Shown: positions 1 through 10,941 of the stretch, in pieces
Layout: each line of letters opens with the position of its first letter
How positions within the stretch are numbered: the first letter of the stretch is position 1
NCBI GenBank assembly: GCA_958450365.1
Contig: CAUEEP010000935.1
Location: forward strand, 1,748,001 to 1,812,000
Direction of reading: 5' to 3'
Length of the DNA stretch: 64,000 nt
From: Mesorhabditis belari
Taxonomy: Eukaryota; Nematoda; Chromadorea; Rhabditida; Rhabditidae
Made by a program: the position numbers and the translations under genes
The notes under the pieces: model-generated
What the model was told of the DNA's origin: nothing
The model's database searches: none
What the model saw: only the letters and a program-made list of their open reading frames with translations

Positions 1-842
1 GAATCGGATTGTATGCATTGAATGGGACGGGTGGTGGCGCTATAGGGATTTGTTGAGGCTGTTGTTGATTGGCTATTTGGATGCGATTGACTGGATGCAT
101 CATTGGACCTGGAAAGGTTTTTGTGAGTATCAGACAATCTCTTGATCTAGAAATCTAGATTCTATTTTACGACTGGGCGTTTTGAAAACGTTTCAACTTT
201 CTACCGTAATCTTTGTCCCCAAACAGTTAATGCAAATTTGGGGTTTTATTAAAGCTTATCGCTTGAGTTTTTATGTTTGATCCGGAATTAGGCTGAAGTA
301 AAGCAATTCCAACCTAACAGAATCTAATTTAGCATTTTCGCCTGTATTTCTACTCACTCAAAGATGGGTGAAGGGCCTCGAATCGAATCAATCCCGAATT
401 AATCCCGAATTAATCCCGGATCAATCCCGAATTAATCCCGAATTAATCCCGGATCAATCCCGAATTAATCCCGAATCAACCCCAAAATCATTAATATAAT
501 CTCCTTCAGAACGCTACACTTTATACCTTCCAGATTACATTATTAATATAATAAAGAATCAAATAAATCGACATCATCTATCTTTTTACCTCTTGGAGTT
601 TGCATTGGTTGTGGTGGCATTGGTTGTAGTGGCATCCTGCCCATCATAGGCCCACCGGGACCGAACGGATAGTTCATCGGCGCCATTCCCATCATTGCCG
701 GTGGGACTCCGGGCCGTTGTTGTTGTTGCTGTTGGTGTTGTTGGTGTTGTTGTTGTTGTTGTTGCTGATGTTGCTGATGTTGTTGTTGTTGTTGCATTCC
801 TGGATGTTGTTGTTGCATTCCGTATGGATCCATGTTGTTCAT
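1..842 (-). CDS. Gln/Met/Pro-rich protein, first two exons (gene continues past the left edge)
   Basis: Exon 1 is 842-590. It starts at an ATG (MNNMDPYGMQQQ) and has two poly-Gln/His blocks, then a Gly/Met/Pro stretch (PPAMMGMAPMNYPFGPGG). It ends at CCAAGAG|GTAAAA, a good donor. Exon 2 starts at 108 after a TTTCCAG acceptor and keeps the frame through a split Gly codon, giving GPMMHPVNRIQIANQQQ and more Gln/Pro up to base 1. Reading on past the donor would give 15 more codons to a stop at 543-545, which I take to be intronic. No folded domain is visible. The composition fits a low-complexity region of a nuclear or RNA-associated protein, but I do not recognise the family. The exon pair is well supported by phase. 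Confidence 0.7.
381..485. repeat. Tandem repeat of AATCCCGAATT-type units inside intron 1
   Basis: About eight imperfect 11-13 bp units alternating AATCCCGAATT and AATCCCGGATC. They lie within the first intron of the Gln-rich gene. No function is apparent. Confidence 0.85.
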
Positions 843-1099
843 TCTGGAAATAATAATTTTACTAATGAGGCACAGCTAAAAACGACTGCTTTATGAGCTC
901 TCCTGCTCAAGAATTTGCAAGCACAACTTTCTGGCGCACTGGATCAGTGAATTTCCTTGATTCTCATGCGGAAAGTGACGAATTCAGTGCACCAGAAAGA
1001 TAAGTTTTGAAAAATCTAAACAAAGAGGAGTAATAAAGAAATTTTAAATATTAAAAGCTTCATAAGTGCAAAAGTCTGGCTTTAAATAGCCAAGAAATT

Positions 1100-1573
1100 G
1101 GGAGTGGGACAAATGCGACCTTTTTTTGCGCACCCGGACATTTGCGCACCTTTTTTTCCGCCCTTAGCCCATTAGCGCACCTTTTTTCGCGTTTTAAAAA
1201 AGCTCTAAAAGCTAATATTAACCAATTTCTATTCCAAATGTTGTTTTTCTAGGTAATTTGAGGGTGCCGAATTCAAATTTTGACATATCAGAGCTTGTGG
1301 AACCAATTTGAAAGACAAAACGGCTAGATCAAATTACAGAAAATTGTCGATCTTTCTCTTTGTATAACTCCGTCCGTTCGCTTCCACAAGCTCTGATATG
1401 TCAAAATTTCGATTCTACGCCCTAAAATTACATAGAAAAACAACTTTTGGAATAGAAATTCGTTAATATTAGCTTTTTAGAGGTTTTTTTAAAACGCGAA
1501 AAACGGTGCGCTAATGGGCAAGGTGCGCAAATGTCCGGGTGCGCAAAAAAAAGGCCGCATTTGTCCCACTCCC
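1100..1573. mobile_element. Fold-back (palindromic) element, subfamily A, copy 1
   Basis: The ends are inverted: GGGAGTGGGACAAATGCGAC on the left and its complement on the right. The inversion extends inward through GCGCACCCGGACATTTGCGCACC and AAAGCTCTAAAAGCTAATATTAAC almost to the centre, so the whole element can fold as one hairpin. It is flanked by the 8-bp direct repeat AAGAAATT (1092-1099 and 1574-1581). No coding capacity is seen. The 8-bp duplication is what hAT- and P-type transposases make, but the tip does not look like the usual hAT CAGGG, so the superfamily is open. Confidence 0.9.
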
Positions 1574-2523
1574 AAGAAATTGATAGAATTGATAGAGTTT
1601 ATCAAAAATGAACAAAAATCGAGAATTTTGGCTAGAGAAGAATTGTAGTAATTGTAGTGGTGATATGAGTGAAAAGGGAAATTTTTTTTTCTACGGAAAA
1701 TGATTCACTTTAAATCTCATATAGATGGAAGACACCCAAACAGTACAAAACATTTCAAACGACACCCCAATCGTTTCCGTTTTCTTTCAAAAGTTTCCAT
1801 TACGCCAGGAAAAAAAATTGAGCAATAGAATGAGATTTTTGGAAAGAAAAGAGAAAATTCTGAAATGAATGAAAGAAATTTAGCTTTTGAAAGCTTAAGC
1901 TTTTGAATTTCAAATCTTAAATCTTCAAATGTAATCTGCTTTTTTATAAAAGTTGATTGAGAACTTAGGTTCTAGACAGTCAAAATCATTCAATTGCGCA
2001 ATGAAATTGGCTAAATGAGTGAAATACGGGGCTTTTCTGAGTCAAAATTTCATGTCAATGGAAAATTCGTAATGAAAACTATGGAAAACAAGAAAACAAT
2101 TGCGGGAAATAATAGAATGTAGTAATTTTTTGAAAATTTCTTAAAATCAAGCCAAATCAAAAGCCGATGGAGTGCTAAAATTTAAAATTCATCGTTTATT
2201 TCGAAATTTATCTGTTGCTTTGTCATTTTTTTACAAACTAAAGACGATTTCTCGTGGGTGAGTCAATTGTCGAAATTAAATTTCTATCCAACTCAATTAA
2301 AGCTAATGAATTGTAATTGTGTTGACTAAATAGCTAAATATTTATTTAAGAAAATGTTAAAGTTAGTTGCAACCTTTTTCCGAGAAAATCCTGGGTTGGC
2401 GCTTTAAAGCGTGGTAAAACTACCGTACACCTCCAATTTGCGCGAAATTTAATTTTTTTCATTCTGGTTCATTTCATTTTATTCTTTTGGTAAATTTTTT
2501 CTTTTGGTATGCAAAGATCTTGA

Positions 2524-2686
2524 CACCCTTTGTGGGCCAGCCAAACGAGAAGAAGGCAATGCCCTGGGGACATCATAGATGTTCGCAACCAACTAATGAT
2601 GAGAAAATTTTCGATTTAATGAAGACAATTTGAATCAACTTGAAACCATGCTCTTTTCTGGAAACTAAGCTCTTGCGCTACTTAGC
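2524..2686 (+). repeat. Dispersed repeat, copy 1 (partner at 8092-8249)
   Basis: Begins ACCCTTTGTGGG(C/T)CAGCCAAACG and ends near CTTGCGCTACTTAGCT. The copy at 8092-8249 is in the same orientation and about 85-90% identical by eye. No terminal inverted repeats or coding capacity were seen. Confidence 0.8.
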
Positions 2687-2797
2687 TTCTTAGTTTCTTA
2701 GCTACTTAGCTTCTTAGCTACTTACCTACTTAGCTTCTTAGCTACTTAGCTTCTTAGCTTCTTAGCTTCTTAGCTACTTAGCTACTTAGCTCTTGCT
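2680..2797. repeat. Simple repeat of CTTAGCT / TACTTAGCT
   Basis: About a dozen imperfect units alternating CTTAGCTT and CTTAGCTACTTAGCT. They directly follow the dispersed repeat, whose last bases are the same motif, so the array probably grew from that end. Confidence 0.85.
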
Positions 2798-4287
2798 AAA
2801 AGTTCGTGTTTCAGTTTTAAAGTCCCCATGATATATTTTTCAAAAACTTTTTTGCAATCTGCCACTTTTCAATCAACTTGACAAATACCAATGCTTTCAT
2901 TTTTGAAAAATACCTAATTTGCGCACCAATGTGTGCACCAGGCGGGTGATTTAACGCGACTATCAGTGACTGATTATTGTTATAAATGGGCGTTTGCATC
3001 AGCCACTCTAAAATATCTGAAAAATGTCAGAGTTGTAGTCAATACAAAAGCTAGCGAAAGAAATTATTTGAATGTTTTTAATAAAAAAGAGCAAACAGTG
3101 AGGAGAAAAACGGGAAACGCACAAAACTTGTGTCAGAAAATGGTTGAAAAAGGGGTGAAAAGGATAAGATCTTAAGAAAAACAAATCGAAATTGAATTTG
3201 TAAGGTATAGAGCTAATTTTACATTAGATTTACATTTTAAATTATTAGAGATTGTTTCTTACGAGTGCTGTTTTTGTTGCTGTTTTTTCAGAAACGGTAA
3301 TCTTTCTTTCAGTGATCCAATCTATCTACTTTTTGTCTGATTTTTTGAAAGTTCACAAAGGATATTGAAAAATAAAAAAAGTAGATAGATTAGATAAAAA
3401 ATAGAGCCCAAACTACGGTAGAAAGCGTTCCAAAAAACGTTTTAGAAAACGCTTGAGCCAATCTGTTTACAATAGTTTCAAAAATTGAAATCTTTTGGAA
3501 AAACTTAACGGAAAAAACTCTATAAATGATTAGATCTAAAGCTGGACTTGGAAATCGTTGATGAAGATAAAATGAAGTGGAAATTGTTGATGAAGATATA
3601 TTGAACCGATAGAGTAAGATGCTAATGTTAAAACTTTATAGGTAATTAGATCAAAATCTAGGTATTTATTAGGCATTGTTGAGGTGACAAGGATAAGAGG
3701 CATTCACTGTAAAAGACGTTTCTTTGCAGAAATGGCAAAAGATTACTTTCTTTGCCTTATGCACAAGGGCAATCCCATCTTTTTTGCCCCTTTCTCATTT
3801 TCAAAGACAATTGACAAAACGAAAAGAGCAAAAGAAAGAGCAAAAGAAAAGAGAAAAGAGAATAGGGTCGACCATTTCCTTTAGGCAAATTAGTCTTTTT
3901 GATTGGTTCCTATCGAGCATTTGGATATTTTTCGGATAAAAATTCTAAGAGTTTAAAATATTTGGGTTTATCAAGAGTCAAGAACAAGATTAGAGACTTT
4001 GGTCTTGAGTAAGCTTTACTGGGGAGCTGGGAAACTGGCCTAGCAAAGACTCTGATGGGTGAGGTGATGTGACTGTGGTGGTGACGTGACTCTGATGGGT
4101 GATCTTAAAAGTTTAGGAACCAATCTGGCTCATTGGTTGTTGGGATTGTTGAATATCAGGCTAACTGATAGTGTTCGATGATTGTTAGACATTAGTATTT
4201 TTGAGTGAATTGATAAAATGTTTACTGTAAGGATATGAGACAGGCCGATGCACACATAAAGAAGTAAAGGAATTGGCAAGGAAGAGT

Positions 4288-4366
4288 AGATTTCCGGAGG
4301 GATTAAACCCTCGACCTTTTGCTTTCCTTTGCTGCTGCAATTTCTCTAACCACTGAGCTATCCAAT
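4288..4366 (-). tRNA. tRNA-like sequence, probably a pseudogene
   Basis: The minus strand has an A-box-like TAGCTCAGTGGTTAGAG and, about 30 bases on, a T-arm-like GGTCGAGGGTTTAATCCCT. The GAGGG/CCTC pairing could form a T stem, but the loop is not the canonical TTCGANN and the acceptor stem does not pair convincingly. A tRNA-derived relic is more likely than a working gene. Confidence 0.35.
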
Positions 4367-4380
4367 ACCTTAACTTGCCA

Positions 4381-4455
4381 AGAGAAAGAAGGAAAGACAA
4401 GAAGGAAGAAAGGAAGAAAGGAAGAAAGGAAGAAAGGAAGAAAGAGGAAGAAAAA
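4381..4455. repeat. GGAAGAAA purine microsatellite
   Basis: Uninterrupted purine tract of GGAAGAAA units. The long frames it creates on either strand are an effect of the repeat and are not called as genes. Confidence 0.9.
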
Positions 4456-5412
4456 AGGAAGACATGAGTGACAAGTCTCTTTTTGCGATGTACAGAGACA
4501 CGAGAGATGATCTGATCTTTTCTTTTTCTCATTTCTCTTTCTCATTCTCACTTTTCAAAGTATCCCCCTAAGCTTTAATTGAATATCTTTTAATTTTGTG
4601 AGAAGATTCAATAAAATCGGATAGCTACGAAAGCTACGAATCCGTTCCTCTTTTCTACGTAGCTTTTTCGTAGCTGCTCCTTGAAATTCCCAACGAAACT
4701 AGAAGATATTCAGCTGAGTGGGCAATGGGAACACTTTGAAAGTATATTTCTAAAGGCAATTGATAAAACGAAAAGAATAGAAGATCTTTTCCTTTCCCTT
4801 TAGGCAACAGGCAACAATTCAAAGGAATATTTGTGGTTCTTTTGGTTCTTATGACTTGTGATTGAAAGAGCTACTTAGCTCTTGGGAAAAGTACGTCTTT
4901 CAGATCGTCTACTGGGATGAAAGGATAAAGCTGAAATGATCACTGAGTTACTTCAAAAGCTGAGTTACTTGAAAGTTCCTTAAGAGATTTGTTTATTTAA
5001 AAAATGTTTGGATATGGGTAGATTTTTGAAAACTAAGCAGAATTTTTGGAAGAGCAGAAATGTGAAAACAAGAAAATGTATCACAAGGCAGGGGGTGTCA
5101 ATGGAAAAGAAGGATCAAACAGATCCATTAGCAAAAAGAGCAAAAGAGATGCGTCAGAAATCAAATGTACAAGATTCCTTTCGATTTACAAAAGAACAGA
5201 AGGCATCGAAACGAATCAATATTTGTGTGGGCAAAGAAATTTGATAGATGATTGTCAAATTTGTCGAATGAAATCGATCAATTTATAGCACGGTAAAGAG
5301 AAAATGAAAAATGGACGGGCTAGGGCCGAACTAATGACGATTATTCGTGTCAACTAAACCATTAAGGATTTTATTATGCATTTCACAGAAAATTCGCATT
5401 AACTTTGTACTA

Positions 5413-5600
5413 TTGGGTTGGTGAATTGAAAACTGCGGGATTTTGAACTAAAATTTATTCAACATAAAACCATAAATTCATTCGAAATAATTTCCATTAT
5501 TATTGACGACTTCTGCCCATTTTACAGGCAATTTTTGACTGCTTCTTCCGAATCGAAGTGTTCTCCCGCAAGCTCATTACTCATGATCCGGAATTTTGTA
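5413..5600 (-). pseudogene. Mariner-type transposase 3' end, broken
   Basis: The end TTGGGTTGGTGAATTGAAAA follows a TA. Reading the minus strand inward, a frame carries ELAGEHFDSEEAVKNCL and, after a one-base frame slip, KWAEVVNNNGNYFE followed by a stop. That pattern is typical of a mariner transposase C-terminus. The same NYFE-stop end is present in the element at 13,435-13,963. The other end and the catalytic core are missing, replaced by an unrelated repeat from about 5611. Confidence 0.75.
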
Positions 5601-5610
5601 GACCTCTTCC

Positions 5611-5790
5611 TTATGTGCATCCCGCTCATCACACTATCTAAGCGCGTACTTTGGAGCCCCGAAACTTGGCTTAAATCGCATTTTCCTAAGTTCTCGTTGT
5701 GTTTTTCGGGATCTACGCATAAAATTACCCCAGAAAAAGTGATTTTGAAGAAAAAAAAAAGTGTCCGCCCAACTTTATTAGTACCAAAAC
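5611..5790 (+). repeat. Dispersed repeat R, copy 1
   Basis: Contains CGTACTTTGGAGCCCCGAAA, CCTAAGTTCTCGTTGTG and CTACGCATAAAATTACCCCAG. Two further copies lie head-to-head in intron 1 of mbf-1. Its boundaries are uncertain, and it directly adjoins the mariner relic. Confidence 0.7.
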
Positions 5791-5859
5791 GATCAATCAG
5801 TTTATTTTTCTTTATATTCTTTTCAAAACCTAATTCCCATCCATTTCTTCCGTCAATTC

Positions 5860-6177
5860 GGGGGTGGGACAAATGCGACCTTCTTTTTGCGCACCCGGAT
5901 ATTTGCGCACCTTTTTTTTTGCTGGAAAAAGCCTTAGGAAAGGTCGTAGAGCTTCAAAAATGTTTTCATAGGAGGGAATCGTATGCGTAGCTTCAGAATT
6001 TTGACAAATTTGACGTGTCAGCGAGGTCTGATTTGTCGAAATTCGGAATCTACGCATACGATTCCCTTATATGGAAATATTTTCGAAGCTCTACGGCCTT
6101 GCCTAAAGCCTTTTCCAGCAAAAAAAAGGTGCGCAAATGTTCAGGTGCGCAAAAAAGGTCGCATTTGTCCCACCCCC
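5860..6177. mobile_element. Fold-back element, subfamily B, copy 1
   Basis: Ends are GGGGGTGGGACAAATGCGAC and its complement, with 8-bp direct repeats GTCAATTC at 5852-5859 and 6178-6185. The outer arms match subfamily A (GCGCACCCGGA, TTTGCGCACC). The centre differs and carries GACGTGTCAGCGAGGTCTGA and GAATCGTATGCGTAG. The centre is symmetrical, so the element can fold on itself. Non-coding. Confidence 0.88.
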
Positions 6178-6779
6178 GTCAATTCTTCGATTTCCCTCTT
6201 TTCAAATGTTATTTTATTCATTTCATTCAAATTCTTTTATTCAAATTATTGAGACTTTCTCATTTTTTTTTTCTTTGTACTACCCGTAAAATTGAGAGAA
6301 AACATGAGAAAAAGCGGATAAATAAAGCAAAGAAAAATTTGACACCGATACACAGAAATACAGATTCATTTATCAAGAAAAATAGTAAAATAGCTAAATA
6401 GAAAACAGAAAGTACCGTATTTGTTTCCTATTTAACATTAGAAATCTTTTCTTTGAGAAAATCGTGAAGCACTTTTCAATAAACACTACTCGTCTCGAAT
6501 TGCAAGATATTGGCACGTCTTTTCGGGCTGTCAAATGAGGATTCCGATTCGAAGAAACGTCTGAAATTTGTTAAATTTACAATTTTAAGTTTTGTTTTTG
6601 ATGAGAATGTTCTTAAAAGACTTAAAATCTATTTCAGAAGCCTTATAATTAGACCGCTAGTTTACAATCGATGAGCTCAATTTTGACATTATTCAACAAG
6701 GCTCAGTCAATGATGGAAAATTGGGCTAATAGAATGTAAACTGATTAGGGTAATGTTTCTAAAGGTGGTACTTTAATTC

Positions 6780-6930
6780 AAATGTCAACTCGATATGGTG
6801 ATCAAATGACATTTGCGATGTCATTCGATGCAGAATTTCACGCTGATTCCGAAGCTGCTTTCCGTTTCTGATATGGAGCACTCAATCAAAAGCTATAAAC
6901 ATCCAAAGTTTGTATGGGATTTGAAAGTTA
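6780..6930 (+). repeat. Direct repeat D, copy 1 (partner at 9338-9491)
   Basis: About 150 bp starting AATGTCAACTCGATATGGTG and running to AAGTTTGTATGGGATTTGAA. The second copy is in the same orientation with only a handful of differences. A weaker related stretch sits near 21,710-21,780. Confidence 0.85.
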
Positions 6931-7311
6931 TATAAAAAAGTCAAGAGTCAACATAAATATTATATTATAAGAGAAAAACTCCTGAGTCTTCAACTTCGAC
7001 ATTAAAGAAACTTTTTCTACTTGACCGATTTTAGTGTTTTTGGGGAATCGTACAGGAATTGTCGGAAAGCTGAGTCTACAAGAGGCTACATATTATATTA
7101 AATAAACCCAAAATGCTCAACAATTGCTATTTCTTGCGGAAAACACTCATTGTAACAGAACGAAGGTAGATAAAGTGCACTTCAGCTACCGTAATCTGAG
7201 TACACGACACTCTGCTCGTCTCGTCGCCTATATAAAGCCACTTCTTTCCAAGGAGCCTTTTGATCTTTTGGCTTTCTTTATATAATAATACTTTAAAATA
7301 TTCATATTCTG

Positions 7312-7554
7312 TATATGTCGCAGCCGCTCGTGATTTTCAGCCGTTAGTGACTGAATCACCAACGGCTAGCCGCTAGTGATTAAATCACCAACGGCTAGCC
7401 GCTAGTGTATTGAATCACCATCGGTTAACTTTTGCATATGAGATAAATCTGCATTGCATTTCAAATGTTTCGTTAAAAAACTTTCAAAACCATCGACTAG
7501 CCGTTGGTGATTCAATCACCAGCGGCTGAAAATCACGAGCGGCTGCGACATATA
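7312..7554. mobile_element. Fold-back element with about 32-bp perfect terminal inverted repeats
   Basis: The left arm begins TATATGTCGCAGCCGCTCGT and is mirrored exactly at the right end. Inside the arms, short units of the type GCCGCTAGTGATT...AATCACCAACGGC repeat in both orientations. No target duplication is separable from the palindrome and no coding capacity was seen. Confidence 0.8.
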
Positions 7555-7875
7555 AAAAACATACTTTTAACGAGTATTTTGAAAGATCTAAATGAAATAT
7601 TTTGAAATATCTATATTTTTCGTTTAAACATAAAGGTTTAATAACATAATTCAGAATTTTTTTAGCTTAAATTTTGCCATTTATTCATTTCAAATAGCTT
7701 TCTCAATTAAATTTTGTCGAATTTACATAGAGTTGGTTCTTAAAACCCTTGTTTTCTTTACCTTAATTTTTCAAAGGGATTGAAGCGTAGTTTGATCGTA
7801 GCCGGTTGCGCTTTTTGATGAATCGATGGAACGGGGAGGTTTATCTAGAAAAAAATGCGTGATAAATACTTTTAT

Positions 7876-8062
7876 ACTCTCTCTAATAGTAGTGCACCCC
7901 GCCAAGCCGAGTTGATGACTATTTTATGGTTTCTAAGTTTTTCGCAGAAGCTCAACACTCTAATCAGCTGCAAGATCTCATCATTAGCTACATTTTCCGA
8001 CCCTACATTGATAGGTTCTAATAAGCGCTTTTCGAGATCTCGAGGAATTTTGGCGAAGCAGG
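7876..8062. mobile_element. MITE family B fragment (left end kept)
   Basis: Starts CTCTCTAATAGTAGTGCAC and matches internal sequence of the complete copies at 52,685 and 57,332 (CAACACTCTAATC, TACATTTTCCGACC, GATAGGTTCT). The right inverted end is absent. It runs on into the second copy of the 2524-type repeat. Confidence 0.75.
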
Positions 8063-8091
8063 GAAAACACGGTATGCAAAGAGCAGGGAAG

Positions 8092-8249
8092 CACCCTTTG
8101 TGGGTCAGCCAAACGAGAAGAAGGCAATGCCCATCATAGGTGTTTGCAATCAATCAAATTATGAGAAAATTTTCGATTCAATGAACACAATTTGAATCAA
8201 CTTGAAACAATGCTCTTTTCTGGAAACTAAGGTCTTGCGCTACTTAGCT
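8092..8249 (+). repeat. Dispersed repeat, copy 2 (partner at 2524-2686)
   Basis: Same orientation and core (CCAAACGAGAAGAAGGCAAT, ATGCTCTTTTCTGGAAACTA) as the first copy, ending at CTTGCGCTACTTAGCT. Confidence 0.8.
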
Positions 8250-8250
8250 A

Positions 8251-8300
8251 TTGGGTTGGTGGAAAAGTCCTTTCGGATTTTTTGGGAGAGTACCTTAAAT
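8251..8300. mobile_element. Solitary mariner-type end
   Basis: TTGGGTTGGTGGAAAAGTCC directly follows a TA, with a poly-T-rich continuation as in mariner tips. No matching inverted end was found within 1 kb and no transposase frame, so this is a fragment at most. Confidence 0.4.
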
Positions 8301-8599
8301 TTGTCGAATTTTGACGTTTTATAGCTCTTCCGAAAGCTGAATTCAAGACGGATCGATTGGTAAAAACCGTTTTGAGATATCTCTTTTCTAAAAGTTTTTA
8401 CAGCTATTTTAGTAAAGGGCGGCAGAGCCAAAAAATAGCTGTTTTCACGTTTCGTTAGCTTTCCGTGCAGAAACCTAGGCTAAAAACATGTGTTTCGTGA
8501 TCAGCTTCAAAAACAACCCCTAGACACAAATTTTCAGAATCTTAGCAAAAAAATTTTGAAAAATATTGTCACCGGTGGAAGTCGAACCAGCCACCCTCA

Positions 8600-8736
8600 G
8601 ATCAACACTCTAATCCCCCACTAGATCTCATCGTCAGCTACATTTTCCGACCCCACATCGATAGGTTCTGATTAGCGGTTCTCGAGATTTCGGCGGCGCT
8701 CAGGGAGCACTTCTATTAGAGAAAATATGGTATTAG
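8600..8736. mobile_element. MITE family B fragment (right end kept)
   Basis: Carries CAACACTCTAATCCCCCACT and CCCCACATCGATAGGTTCTG and ends CTATTAGAGAAAATATGGTA, the family's right tip. The left tip is missing. A tRNA T-arm-like GGCTGGTTCGACTTCC lies just before it on the minus strand. Confidence 0.75.
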
Positions 8737-9337
8737 GGTGATGGAAATGAAAGCAGCGCTCAAATATCTTTTTAAAAATAAAAAAGATTTCAAGCCTCAG
8801 CCAATAAGTGTTATAGATCAATAGATTAGTGCTGTGCGTACAAAATTGCCCTCAAAATATGAAATGCTATTTTGAAAGAGCTTAAACTTAAACTTAACTA
8901 ATAATAGGATATTTTCTAGCATTCAAAAACAGTTGTGGATTTTTTTTATTATTTCTTTCACTGTAAACAAGATTGGTAAGGTGATCAAGAAAATTTTGAG
9001 ATTCAATAAAGCTTTGTTTTTTCAATAAAGTTTTCTTTTTTATATTTTACACAAACCTCAGTAATCTCAGTGTTTTTTCTTTGTTCATCTTCATCAGCTG
9101 ATGAGTCGAAAGAGATTCGATGGGTTTTATTGTTTGGCACTGAAAGAAGAGGTGACGAGCGGCCGTTCACTAAAATTCACACATCAAAATTAAGGTTCTT
9201 CAAGGTTCTTAGATCAAGTAAAAGTTCAAAAACTCTTGCATAATGAATATAAAACAAAGAATTGTACAAGCAGCACTTTTCAGGTACTATTTAACCCGGT
9301 TTACTGGATGTCAATTCAACTGAATCCTATTTAATCC

Positions 9338-9491
9338 AAATGTCAACTCGATATGGTGATCAAATGACATTTGCGATGTTATTCAACGCAGAATTTCACG
9401 CTGATTCCGAATCTCCTTTCCGTTTCTGTTATGGAGCACTCTATCAAAAGCTATAAACATCTAAAGTTTGTATGGGATTTGAAAGTTATAA
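9338..9491 (+). repeat. Direct repeat D, copy 2
   Basis: Near-identical to 6780-6930 and in the same orientation. Confidence 0.85.
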
Positions 9492-9570
9492 GCTGTCAAC
9501 AAGCAGATTTCCGAGTGGGCTTTGTATGAATTTTGAAAGAAGAGGTGCAAAATGGCTAAGCACAACCAGC

Positions 9571-9645
9571 AGTGGTAGCCGAGTGGCAGTGCGTTAGAAC
9601 ACAAGGCAAAGACCGTGCAGTTCGAGTCTGCCTTTTTCCTTTCCG
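9571..9645 (+). tRNA. tRNA-like sequence
   Basis: GGTAGCCGAGTGGCAGTGCG resembles the A box of Leu/Ser-type tRNAs. GCAGTTCGAGTCTGC about 35 bases later gives a good T arm (GCAG/CTGC around TTCGAGT). It is followed by a T run. The anticodon arm cannot be paired confidently, so a pseudogene or tRNA-derived repeat is likely. Confidence 0.4.
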
Positions 9646-10040
9646 TTTTTGAATTTGCAAAGTTAATTGTTCTCTATTTCAAATACAAGTTGTTTAAAGT
9701 ACTTTTCATAAAAATGTTTCCTTTTAACTATTAATATCAAACAGCTATTTGGCTATTCGGTTTCGATCGAAAAGTTTACAAATTCCGATCACTCACCTCG
9801 TTCATCAGTGGTCAGCAAGTTCCCCGTGTACATTTTAGGCAGATTCTCTCTTGATCCATATCGCAACAAAAGTGACGAAGCTGATGGGCGATGAGTTGAT
9901 GAAGTTAAGGCTAACTAGAAAAATCGAAATTGTACTTGGGGAGTTTAGGGCAAAGGAAAATGGTTGTGTTTAGCGTACTACAGTGTATAAACTCCAGTAA
10001 TCTGGGAAAGGTATTTGCCGGCAAAAAAAACTGACTCATA

Positions 10041-10822
10041 CAGTACTGGACAATGAAATATCATATTTGAAAGACGTTCGTCACTTTCGCGCGCGCTGAA
10101 ATGCGCCAAAAAAATACGGTATTTCTAAATATTAATATTACCATTGTGTAGCCCTTGAAAAGAGCTTTCAGAAAATGTATTAGGTTGAGGAAAAAAATAA
10201 TGTCGTTTTTGAATTCCCGTTGTTGGCAATTTTCCAGTTCAGCTAGACACTCTATACTTTCATATTATATTTGACTTTTACAAATTTAACAATATTTTCA
10301 GGTACAAAATGCAAAAAGACGAAAAGTTTCGGCTTCGAGCCGCTTTGTGGTATGATTTTAAACAAGGAAAATCCGCGGCTGAATCGCATCGGACAATCAT
10401 TGAAGTTTTTGGGGAAGACAGCATTAGCGAAAGACAATGCCAAAGATGGTTTCATCGGTTCAAAGATGAAAATGAAAGTCTCCAAGACCAGGAACGGTCT
10501 GGACGACCCCAAGAGATTTCAGATGAGAATTTGCTTGATGCCATTGAACTCAATCCAACCCTTATCACTCGTGAGTTAGTGGACACATTTGGGATGGACC
10601 AAAAAACAATCGACAACCACTTACATCAGTTAGGAAAAACAATTCACTGCGGAATATGGGTTCCTCATGAACTGACTCAAGGCAACAAAACAACCAAAAC
10701 CGTCATTACTTTTTCCTCAGCCTAATATAACACTAATAGTTTAAACTCAAAGACAAGGGGAGCTACAGACGCGCGAAAGTGACGATCGTTTTTCAAATAT
10801 CATATTTCATTGTCCAGTACTG
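10041..10822. mobile_element. Tc1-like MITE carrying a nested mariner (composite copy 1)
   Basis: Ends read TACAGTACTGGACAATGAAA with the exact complement on the right, including the flanking TA (10,039-10,040 and 10,823-10,824). The tip resembles Tc1 (CAGTGCTGG). The arms continue through ATATCATATTTGAAA and GTCACTTTCGCGCG. A mariner at 10,180-10,725 interrupts the interior. Its 5' arm differs from the other copies just inside the tip (GAAATGCGCCAAAAAAATAC in place of GTAACTCCCTTGTCTTTACC), suggesting a patch of replacement or conversion. Confidence 0.85.
10180..10725 (+). pseudogene. Mariner element, internally deleted, with transposase N-terminal region
   Basis: Ends TTAGGTTGAGGAAAAA and TTTTTCCTCAGCCTAA are inverted, with TA on both sides. 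The frame 10,309-10,725 (138 codons) is a mariner transposase N-terminus: RLRAALWYDFKQGKSAAESH, then SERQCQRWFHRFKDENESL, RSGRPQEIS, a second helix-turn-helix and VPHELT. Directly after VPHELT the frame enters the 3' tip, so the whole DDE/D catalytic domain is missing. A full transposase is about 340-350 residues. It could bind DNA at most, and cannot transpose itself. Confidence 0.88.
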
Positions 10823-10941
10823 TATGAGTCTGTTTTTTTTCTGTTTTTTCAGTTCCCAAAATAATCTGATACATTCAGCTGATGTATCTTTTGGTTAATT
10901 GAGAGACAGTTGTCAATACTTTTAATATTTAAAGTCATTTA

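Larger units (their letters stand above)
1582..5410. other. Gene-free stretch with small repeats
   Basis: No exon chain with good splice signals was found. It contains the 2524-2686 dispersed repeat, a CTTAGCT-type simple repeat, a tRNA-like sequence and a GGAAGAAA microsatellite. A short inverted pair near 3312-3395 (GTAGATAGATT and its complement) is also present. The rest is AT-rich sequence in which I see nothing. Confidence 0.5.

Noticed and set aside
10271..10579. Other-frame products over the mariner (both strands)
   Set aside because: Shadow frames of the transposase N-terminal region.
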